Shown: positions 1 through 4,317 of the stretch, one piece after another | Position numbering within the stretch: position 1 is the first letter of the stretch | Layout: each line of letters starts with the position of its first letter | Source of the DNA: Candidatus Adiutrix sp. | Lineage (GTDB): Bacteria; Desulfobacterota; Desulfarculia; Adiutricales; Adiutricaceae | Reading direction: 5' to 3' | Length of the DNA stretch: 5,332 nucleotides | NCBI GenBank assembly: GCA_031285975.1 | Contig: JAITVE010000402.1 | Span: forward strand, 1-5,332 | Translations under genes and position numbers: made by a program | The notes under the pieces: generated by a model | The model's input: the letters and a program-made list of their open reading frames with translations, nothing else | Told to the model about the DNA's origin: nothing | Databases searched by the model: none

Positions 1-710
1 CCCACCCCGCGCAAGTCTTCGGCGTTCTCATCCAAACTGGGGCCGGAGCCGACGATGAAGGCCGGGCGGGCCGGGAGGCGGCCCTTCAAAATCATGAGGT
101 CGGGGTATTCGGAGAGCAGCCCGGCGTTCTCGGCCAAATTTTCCAGGAAGGCGGCGCTGGTGGCCTCCCGGGTGCGGTCGATGACCGCCCGGCGGGTGAT
201 TTCGTGCCGGGTGAAATTGTCGAAGGATTCGCACACATCGGGCCGCAGGGCGCGGTAGCCTTCCGGGGCCACCACGATGAAGGCCGAGGCCGGGCCGTGG
301 ATGATTTCCTGCCGGGCCGTCTTTTCAAAGTCGGCCCAGGTGACGGAAATGAGGGGCGGCTCGCCGTCTTCCTCAGTGAGGAGGCCGTTGAGGTCAAAAA
401 TTTCCTTCAATTCCGGCGCGGGCTCCAGCACCACCAGGCGCACAGCGGGGTACCGCTGCCGCAGGGCCTTGAGGTGATAGCCGAGGCCGAGGCCGAACAC
501 CAGGGCCAGGCCGGGCTCCTGATCGGGCCGGTTCTGAAAAGCTTTGTCCAGCAAAGCCTCCGCTTCGCCCCAGGGGTCGTCGCCGGAGTGGATGACCTGA
601 TTCTCATACACCAGGCCGGGGCTGCGGGGCGCGGCCGGTTCGGGGATGGCCCGGGCGCCGCCGTAGTAGCGCATCAGGTTGGCATTGAAGGTGTTCTGAT
701 TGAAGCTCAT
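1..710 (-). CDS. Maf-type (DUF115/MptE-like) flagellin glycosyltransferase, N-terminal part
   Basis: Reading starts at ATG 708-710 and runs off the left edge, giving 236 codons without a stop. A strong Shine-Dalgarno GAGGTGA (716-722) lies 5 bases upstream. Residues 68-97 read LALVFGLGLGYHLKAL, then RLVVLEP, the Rossmann-like N-terminal block of Maf proteins. Residues 216-234 read PAFIVGSGPSLDENAEDLR, the glycine-rich signature that opens the DUF115/MAF_flag10 domain. Maf proteins are cytoplasmic and transfer nonulosonic acid-type sugars (pseudaminic or legionaminic acid and relatives) to Ser/Thr of flagellin before export. The donor sugar cannot be read here. The gene is third in a minus-strand operon, 13 bases after the CgeB-like gene, and a flagellin gene lies about 3.6 kb away. 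Complete Maf proteins are usually about 600 residues or more, so most of the catalytic domain is outside the window. Family call is firm; exact substrate is inference. Confidence 0.9.
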   Translation of the reverse strand, partial: MSFNQNTFNANLMRYYGGARAIPEPAAPRSPGLVYENQVIHSGDDPWGEAEALLDKAFQNRPDQEPGLALVFGLGLGYHLKALRQRYPAVRLVVLEPAPELKEIFDLNGLLTEEDGEPPLISVTWADFEKTARQEIIHGPASAFIVVAPEGYRALRPDVCESFDNFTRHEITRRAVIDRTREATSAAFLENLAENAGLLSEYPDLMILKGRLPARPAFIVGSGPSLDENAEDLRGV

Positions 711-723
711 AACGGTCACCTCG

Positions 724-2262
724 TTAATTAAGGCTGAGGTAGGAATTTTTGGCGGCCTGGCCGTAGATTCGGCTCAAAATTTCGTCCTGGGGATGGCGTT
801 CCAGGGTCGCGGCGGCCACGTCCATGGCTTCCGCCGGGGCGTTGCTGTTCAATAAAAGGCCGCTTAAGGCGCGGGCCGCTTCCAGATTGTCCGGCCGGGA
901 CTGGTGGGCGGACAGGTAGAACTCGAAAGCCGTCCACAGGGCCGGGTCGTGGGGCAGGAAGTTGAAGCCCGGGGTGATGGCCTCACCCAGTTCCGTCAGC
1001 TTGGCGGCAATGGGCAGCACGGCCTCGAAGTGCAGCGAACCGGCGGTCATGGCCGGGAACTCGCCATCCAGGCCGGTGAAATCGCCGAACCAGCGGGCGG
1101 CTTCCTCAGTCTTGCCCAAGCTCATGTGCAGCACGCCCATGCCCAGGGCGGCGCGGGCAAAGCCTTCCTCCCAGGAGCGGGTCAGCCACAGCTGGGCCTT
1201 TTCCGACTCGCCCTTGAGGCGGGCGATGTGGCCGAGCATGAATTTGCCCTCGGCGGAGAGCGCGCTTTCCCCGGCGGCTTTCAGGAACAGGCGTTCGGCC
1301 CGCACCACGCGCTCTTTCCCACTCTCGTTGGGCCAGCGCAGGGCGGTGAGGAAGAGGGTGCGCCCGGTGCGGTCCCAGGCCTCGGGCCCGCGCGCGCCCT
1401 GGCTGAGGTTCAGCTTGGAGGCCGTGGCCATGAGGGTATCGGCCCGGTGGCGGATATCGTGGGCGCTCAAGACTTTTTCCAAGCCCCGGGCGGCCACCTT
1501 TTTCCGGCGGGCTTCGTCCCCCAGCCAGTAGTCGGCGGCTTCAAAGAGTTCCTGGGGCTCGAACCAGGCAAAATCTTCCCCCGGCATGAACAGTTCCCCC
1601 AAATCGCCCCCGGCCTTTTCGGTGAAGAGCATCGCGCCGCTGGCCATGGCCTCGAACATGCGGGTGGTGACGCCGGGGAAGAGGTTCTCGTTCAATATCA
1701 GGCGCGACTGGCGGTAGAGGGCCGCGCTTTCGTCCGGCCCCACCCAGCCTTCCTGCCGGGCCCCCATGGTTTTTACGCTGAAACGGCCGGAAAGCTGGTT
1801 GATGAGGCGGCCGCGCTTGGCCCGCACTTTTTCGTCCACCACGCCGACAAAGCCGAAGTCGTAAATTTTTTCCGCCTCTTCCCGCCCGGCCTCATAGGCC
1901 CTGGCGTTGACGGCCACCGGCAGCCAGCGCGCGTCCAGGCCCTGCCCGGCCAGGCGGCCCGCGTAGGGTTTCTGGTCAACGTAGCACACGTCGAAGAGCC
2001 CGGCGAAATGTTTTTGCCACCAAAAATTTATGGGCGTATCCACGGCGTAATAAACCTTGGGGATGTCCAGCTCCTCCAGGCCGTCGGGCCAGGCGTGCTT
2101 GCCGAGGTGGTCGGTGTAAATCAACAGGTCGGGCCGGTCGGTCTGCTTGTTGTAGAACTCGGCCAGGGGGAAGCCGTCGTCATGGGGCGGCGCCAGCACC
2201 TTGTGCCCCTGGCTGACCAGGGCCTCGTGGAAGTATTCGCTGCCTAACGATAAAATATACAT
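724..2262 (-). CDS. CgeB-like glycosyltransferase with TPR-like C-terminal half
   Basis: The protein has 512 residues. It starts at ATG 2260-2262, with AAGGAG (2271-2276) 8 bases upstream, which supports this start. Residues 1-275 resemble the YkvP/CgeB glycosyltransferase group: an N-terminal Rossmann-like half (MYILSLGSEYFHEAL, then DLLIYTDHLG at 45-54 and YYAVDTPINFWW at 71-82), and a GT-B donor-binding half with YDFGFVG (134-140), LNENLFPGVTTRMFEAMASG (190-209) and FTEKAGGDLGELFMPGED (213-230). The Glu/Asn plus R-x-FEAMASG block is the usual nucleotide-sugar site of GT1/GT4-like enzymes. Residues 320-395 and 445-495 are Ala/Leu-rich helical pairs that look like degenerate TPR repeats, a likely protein-binding part. 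There is no signal peptide or membrane segment, so it should be cytosolic. It sits between the radical SAM gene (19-base gap) and the Maf gene (13-base gap). A role in extending or adding the flagellin glycan is inference; donor and acceptor are unknown. Confidence 0.82.
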   Translation of the reverse strand: MYILSLGSEYFHEALVSQGHKVLAPPHDDGFPLAEFYNKQTDRPDLLIYTDHLGKHAWPDGLEELDIPKVYYAVDTPINFWWQKHFAGLFDVCYVDQKPYAGRLAGQGLDARWLPVAVNARAYEAGREEAEKIYDFGFVGVVDEKVRAKRGRLINQLSGRFSVKTMGARQEGWVGPDESAALYRQSRLILNENLFPGVTTRMFEAMASGAMLFTEKAGGDLGELFMPGEDFAWFEPQELFEAADYWLGDEARRKKVAARGLEKVLSAHDIRHRADTLMATASKLNLSQGARGPEAWDRTGRTLFLTALRWPNESGKERVVRAERLFLKAAGESALSAEGKFMLGHIARLKGESEKAQLWLTRSWEEGFARAALGMGVLHMSLGKTEEAARWFGDFTGLDGEFPAMTAGSLHFEAVLPIAAKLTELGEAITPGFNFLPHDPALWTAFEFYLSAHQSRPDNLEAARALSGLLLNSNAPAEAMDVAAATLERHPQDEILSRIYGQAAKNSYLSLN

Positions 2263-2281
2263 GGTGGTATCTCCTTATCCT

Positions 2282-3424
2282 TCAATTTTTCGGATGCCCG
2301 TTCAGGCAGCTTCGGCAAGGTTCATGATTGGCCGCTTCCGGCCCGGTCAGTGCATTTGCTTCCTTAGAGTTCCACACTGCAAGAAGCCCGCCAGGCCCCA
2401 AAGGGGCTTTACTCCGGCGTGGCTGCGGCGACGCTCGGCCTGTTTGGCCGGGCTTAGGCGAAAAAGCGTCCAGACTGTGTCCCAGAGGGGCCTTACTCCG
2501 GCATGGCGGCAGTGACGCCCCGCCTGTTGGGCCGGGTTCAGGCGAAAAAGCGTCCGCAGCGCTTAAATTTCCCAACGGCCTCTGCCGCCCGAAATCGGAA
2601 CAGCAGGGAAAGAGGCCGCCATCCACATGCACGGCCAGCCGGGTTAAAGGCTCGGCGCAGAAACCTGTGGCTGGGGCGGAATCATGTTCCCGGCCAAAAT
2701 CGGTATCTTCCGCGCCCAGAATATTGTGATAGCGCTGAAAGCTCAGGTAATCGGCCAGGGGCGCGAAAATGTCCTCAAAGGCCTCCCGGTCGCCGGAGTT
2801 GACGGACATCTCCACAAAGCTTATCCGCAGGAGCGGCACAGAGCCGCCCCTGGCCTCTAAAAAGCCTAAAATGTTGTGCAGCAAGAGGTTCCAGTCGCCG
2901 CCGGGGCGAACCTTGGCGTAGGTTTCGGGCGTGCCCGCGTCCACGGAGATCATCAGCCGGGTCAGGCCCGCCGCGATGAGGTCGCGGCTCAGGCTCGGGG
3001 TCAGCAGCCGCCCGTTGGTGATGAGGCTGATGTCCAGCACCCCGGCCTCGCGGGCTTCGGCCACCCAGGCGGCGATGTTGGGGATGAGCAGCGGTTCGCC
3101 GGTCATGCCCAGGCGCAGGGAGGGCAGCCCGAAGGCGGCGGCTTCGGCCAGCACCCGGCTGTAGAGCCGCCTATCCATGAACCGGCCCTTGCGGAAGCCG
3201 GGAAAATTATGCCCAGTGCTGCCCGCGGGGCACATGGGGCAATGGAAGTTGCAGGCCGTGGTCACGTCCACATCCAGATGCAGCGGCGCGGCGGGCCGCT
3301 CCCCGCCCTCAGCCCGCGCAAAAGCGCGGCGATAGTTCACGAAGCCCGGCCCCAGCAGCGCGGACAAAACCGCGTTGGGGTCGTTTGCTGCGCTCAGTCG
3401 GCGGCGGTTAATGGCATAACTCAT
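2282..3424 (-). CDS. Radical SAM/SPASM-domain protein with an in-frame repeat insertion
   Basis: The protein has 380 residues from ATG 3422-3424. Residues 55-66 (TTACNFHCPMCP) hold the CxxxCxxC ligands C58, C62 and C65 of the SAM-binding 4Fe-4S cluster. TGEP at 108-111, ITNGR at 135-139 and ISVDAG at 159-164 are later conserved strands of the radical SAM barrel. The C-terminal part has the layout of a SPASM/twitch domain: C256, then HVDGGLFPCCSDFG (C274, C275), PLGNL at 283-287, VWNS at 350-353, and C370xxC373, enough for one auxiliary cluster. Between PLGNL and VWNS the usual short link is replaced by about 55 residues made of two repeat copies (291-315 and 319-343). It is the first gene of the operon with the CgeB-like and Maf-type genes, divergent from flagellin. 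It may modify the glycan or a protein; substrate unknown. Whether the auxiliary cluster still forms with the insert is open. Confidence 0.87.
   Translation of the reverse strand: MSYAINRRRLSAANDPNAVLSALLGPGFVNYRRAFARAEGGERPAAPLHLDVDVTTACNFHCPMCPAGSTGHNFPGFRKGRFMDRRLYSRVLAEAAAFGLPSLRLGMTGEPLLIPNIAAWVAEAREAGVLDISLITNGRLLTPSLSRDLIAAGLTRLMISVDAGTPETYAKVRPGGDWNLLLHNILGFLEARGGSVPLLRISFVEMSVNSGDREAFEDIFAPLADYLSFQRYHNILGAEDTDFGREHDSAPATGFCAEPLTRLAVHVDGGLFPCCSDFGRQRPLGNLSAADAFSPEPGPTGGASLPPCRSKAPLGHSLDAFSPKPGQTGRASPQPRRSKAPLGPGGLLAVWNSKEANALTGPEAANHEPCRSCLNGHPKN
2396..2554 (-). repeat. Two in-frame copies of an 84-base-period coding repeat
   Basis: Within the radical SAM gene, copy 1 (2554-2480) and copy 2 (2470-2396) each have a 25-codon core and are joined by three codons (HSL). 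The cores start DAFSPEPGPTGG and DAFSPKPGQTGR and end RSKAPLG. By hand count 63 of 75 core bases match. Each copy can fold a small hairpin (2518-2536 and 2434-2452) with seven-base arms, a five-base loop and one mismatch at a different place in each copy. The segment is rich in Pro, Gly, Ser and Arg, unlike the rest of the protein, and falls between the conserved SPASM blocks PLGNL and VWNS. This suggests an inserted, then duplicated, element that kept the reading frame, comparable in behaviour to Rickettsia palindromic elements. No sequence relation to those is claimed. Confidence 0.8.
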
Positions 3425-3432
3425 GCGGCATT

Positions 3433-3437
3433 TCCCT
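3433..3437 (-). promoter_or_regulatory. Shine-Dalgarno that fixes the radical SAM start
   Basis: On the minus strand AGGGA lies 8 bases before ATG 3422-3424. The reading frame is open further up to a TTG at 3440-3442, but that codon has no purine-rich site in front of it and its use would put this Shine-Dalgarno inside the gene. The ATG start is therefore preferred. Confidence 0.65.
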
Positions 3438-3454
3438 AACAATATTCAAGTGTC

Positions 3455-3474
3455 GCTCCAGGCAAACCTGGAGC
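3455..3474. other. Perfect 8-bp hairpin upstream of the radical SAM gene
   Basis: GCTCCAGG (3455-3462) pairs fully with CCTGGAGC (3467-3474) around a four-base loop. It lies 31 bases before the radical SAM start codon, probably in the 5' leader. No T-run follows on either strand, so it is not a standard terminator. It could be an RNA stability or translation-control element, a protein-binding site, or another small repeat. Confidence 0.55.
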
Positions 3475-3480
3475 CCGGCG

Positions 3481-3508
3481 AATATGTCTGTAGCAAGAAC
3501 CCCGCCAA
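3481..3508 (-). promoter_or_regulatory. Possible sigma-70-type promoter for the modification operon
   Basis: On the minus strand TTGGCG (3508-3503) and CATATT (3486-3481) are separated by 16 bases. Each matches 4 of 6 bases of the -35 and -10 consensus. A start a few bases downstream would place the 3455-3474 hairpin in the leader. The match is weak and could arise by chance; no better candidate was found upstream of this operon. Confidence 0.2.
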
Positions 3509-3573
3509 GTCGGTATAACCTCGCTCTTCTTCCTCTGCTCCCGGTGAGTGGCAGGTGAGAAGAATGCGGAAGA

Positions 3574-3790
3574 GGCAGGGAGTGCCGACCAGTTGCCCCA
3601 CTGGAAATGGATTCCGGCCTTCGCCGGAATGACGGGGTGGGGATAGGCAGGGAGTGCCGACAAGCTGCCCCACTGGAAATGGATTCCGGCCTTCGCCGGA
3701 ATGACGGGGTGGGGGTAGGCAGGGAGTGCCGACAAGTTGCTCCGCTGGAAATGGATTCCTGCCCGCCGCCGCCATACCGGCGGCGGGAGC
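3574..3790. repeat. 72-base tandem repeat with REP/dRS3-like palindromes, 2 full and 1 altered copy
   Basis: Units start at 3574, 3646 and 3718, each with GGCAGGGAGTGCCGAC. Units 1 and 2 differ at 3 of 72 positions. Each holds the palindrome ATTCCGGC-CTTC-GCCGGAAT (3611-3630 and 3683-3702) followed by GACGGGG. This palindrome type is dispersed in many proteobacterial genomes and resembles the neisserial dRS3 pattern ATTCC(N)GGAAT. Spurious translations of it (VIPAKAGIH and MDSGLRRNDG) are often annotated as small proteins. Unit 3 matches for about 42 bases, up to GGATTCC, and then changes to a different GC-rich hairpin. Such repeats can serve as transposition or phage-integration targets, or shape mRNA ends; here they lie between divergent genes, so no terminator role is evident. 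Confidence 0.9.
3762..3787. other. GC-rich 10-bp hairpin that replaces the palindrome in repeat unit 3
   Basis: CCCGCCGCCG (3762-3771) pairs perfectly with CGGCGGCGGG (3778-3787) around a six-base loop. It begins where unit 3 stops matching units 1 and 2, and the right half of the usual palindrome is absent. No T-run follows, so it does not look like an intrinsic terminator. It could be a related but different palindromic repeat inserted at this point. Confidence 0.6.
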
Positions 3791-4005
3791 GGTGGCCGAA
3801 TCTATGGTGATTTATCAGCTATATCTCTTTTGCTTTGGGCAATTGTTGCATTGATTCTTTATGCTGGGCTCGTCTGATGATGTCGTTTTTTGCTGTAAAA
3901 TTTTAACTAAATATGGCGGCTGTCGAGGCTCGCTTTAGTGTTCCGCCAGGGGGGGCTAAAGTGGTTTGGGCCTTGTGTATCAAGCTTTATTTAAGGCGAA
4001 AGGGT
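3791..4005. other. AT-richer intergenic stretch without a recognisable gene
   Basis: This 215-base stretch lies between the repeats and the flagellin promoter and is clearly richer in A and T than the surrounding genes. I see no coding frame with a credible start and Shine-Dalgarno. It holds an inverted pair TGGCGG (3914-3919) and CCGCCA (3943-3948) and a G-run at 3949-3955. It may contain upstream control sites for either direction, but none could be identified. Confidence 0.5.
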
Positions 4006-4033
4006 TAAACTTTTTGTTTTGGGGGGACGATAC
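4006..4033 (+). promoter_or_regulatory. Candidate sigma-28 (FliA) promoter for flagellin
   Basis: TAAACTTT (4006-4013) and GACGATAC (4026-4033) match the FliA consensus TAAAGTTT and GCCGATAA at 7 of 8 and 6 of 8 positions. The gap between the two boxes is 12 bases, against 11 in the enteric consensus. The direction is towards flagellin, a usual FliA target. Transcription would start near 4040, about 277 bases before the start codon. Confidence 0.6.
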
Positions 4034-4130
4034 ATATCACAAGAGACGGTATGGAAAAAGCCCATCTGGCTGAGGCTGCCGTTTCGAGTGTGAATATACG
4101 GTTCAGGCCTACAGTTCCTGATTTACGGAG

Positions 4131-4260
4131 GTGAAAAGACGGACATATGTTACCCATAAGGGGCCGCGCACAACACAGGCCCAAGCGTTTTTTTCACGTT
4201 ATCAACCGAGGCTTTATGAAAAATAACCGTTCCGACCATTCCAGTTCGGGCAGTTTTTAA
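4131..4260 (+). pseudogene. Possible broken N-terminal remnant of a REP-associated (Y1/IS200-like) transposase
   Basis: The frame from ATG 4147-4149 ends in RPKRFFHVINRGFMKNN and continues to TAA 4258-4260. The frame from GTG 4131 reads through GPRTTQAQAF up to the same point. Removing one T from the T7 run at 4188-4194 joins them as GPRTTQAQAFFHVINRGFMK. Y1 transposases of the REP-associated (RAYT) group characteristically begin with a basic segment, Gly/Pro and Ala, then a YHVxNRG-type block, which this resembles. The catalytic HxH and Tyr regions are absent, so at most the first 30-40 residues survive. The nearby REP-like palindromes fit this idea. The matching stretch is short and the call rests on recalled family patterns. 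Confidence 0.33.
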
Positions 4261-4264
4261 CGAC

Positions 4265-4280
4265 GGGGCAAGGACGCCCC
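4265..4280 (+). promoter_or_regulatory. Candidate CsrA-binding hairpin with GGA in the loop
   Basis: GGGGC (4265-4269) pairs with GCCCC (4276-4280) around the six-base loop AAGGAC. CsrA/RsmA prefers a hairpin loop containing GGA, within a consensus close to ACARGGAUG; this site reads GCAAGGACG. It lies 25 bases before a Shine-Dalgarno that also contains GGA, so a CsrA dimer could bridge both and block translation. The same two-site layout is known from the Bacillus subtilis hag leader, where FliW relieves repression. Structure is seen; binding is inferred. Confidence 0.5.
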
Positions 4281-4296
4281 TCCGGCGCAGCCGGAG
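4280..4296 (+). other. Second leader hairpin, directly after the GGA-loop hairpin
   Basis: CTCCGGC (4280-4286) pairs with GCCGGAG (4290-4296) around the three-base loop GCA. Base 4280 can pair in this stem or in the preceding one, so the two hairpins abut and may stack. It ends 9 bases before the Shine-Dalgarno, leaving the ribosome site single-stranded. No T-run follows, so it is not a terminator. Confidence 0.6.
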
Positions 4297-4305
4297 AACC
4301 TCAAG

Positions 4306-4313
4306 AAGGAGGA
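4306..4313 (+). promoter_or_regulatory. Flagellin Shine-Dalgarno with two GGA motifs
   Basis: AAGGAGG (4306-4312) lies 5 bases before ATG 4318-4320 and is a near-perfect ribosome site, fitting a very highly expressed protein. The overlapping GGA-GGA (4308-4313) is also a possible second CsrA contact. Confidence 0.85.
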
Positions 4314-4317
4314 CTCT

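Larger units (their letters stand above)
4040..4317 (+). promoter_or_regulatory. Long structured 5' leader of the flagellin mRNA
   Basis: If the 4006-4033 promoter is used, the leader is about 277 bases long. It contains seven GGA triplets (4053, 4127, 4141, 4272, 4293, 4308 and 4311), four of them in its last 46 bases. It also holds a possible stem GGGCC/GGCCC (4161-4165 with 4178-4182) followed by T7 at 4188-4194, and two adjacent hairpins just before the Shine-Dalgarno. Two very short open frames (from 4051 and 4147) lack good ribosome sites. I found no match to the conserved core of the c-di-GMP-I (GEMM) riboswitch. Confidence 0.4.

Noticed and set aside
904..2247. Long plus-strand open frame (447 codons) opposite the CgeB-like gene
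   Set aside because: It is a shadow of a GC-rich gene. It lacks a good Shine-Dalgarno and shows no domain, whereas the minus strand has clear glycosyltransferase motifs.
3440..3442. TTG as the start of the radical SAM gene, adding six residues
   Set aside because: It has no Shine-Dalgarno, while AGGGA is well placed for the ATG at 3422-3424.
3574..3790. CRISPR-like array, suggested by regular repeats
   Set aside because: The units are directly adjacent 72-base tandem copies without unique spacers, and no cas gene is present.
3436..3810. Short frames on both strands over the 72-base repeats, with VIPAKAGIH or MDSGLRRNDG repeats
   Set aside because: These are translations of a non-coding palindromic repeat, a known source of false small proteins. 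There is no ribosome site.
3835..3851. Sigma-54-like pattern TTGGGCAATTGTTGCA
   Set aside because: The GG-to-GC spacing is one base short of the strict -24/-12 arrangement, and the position is about 470 bases from flagellin. The sigma-28 site is better.
4051..4134. 27-codon frame in the flagellin leader (starts MEKAHLAEAA)
   Set aside because: No convincing Shine-Dalgarno and no recognisable peptide. A leader peptide role cannot be supported from one sequence.
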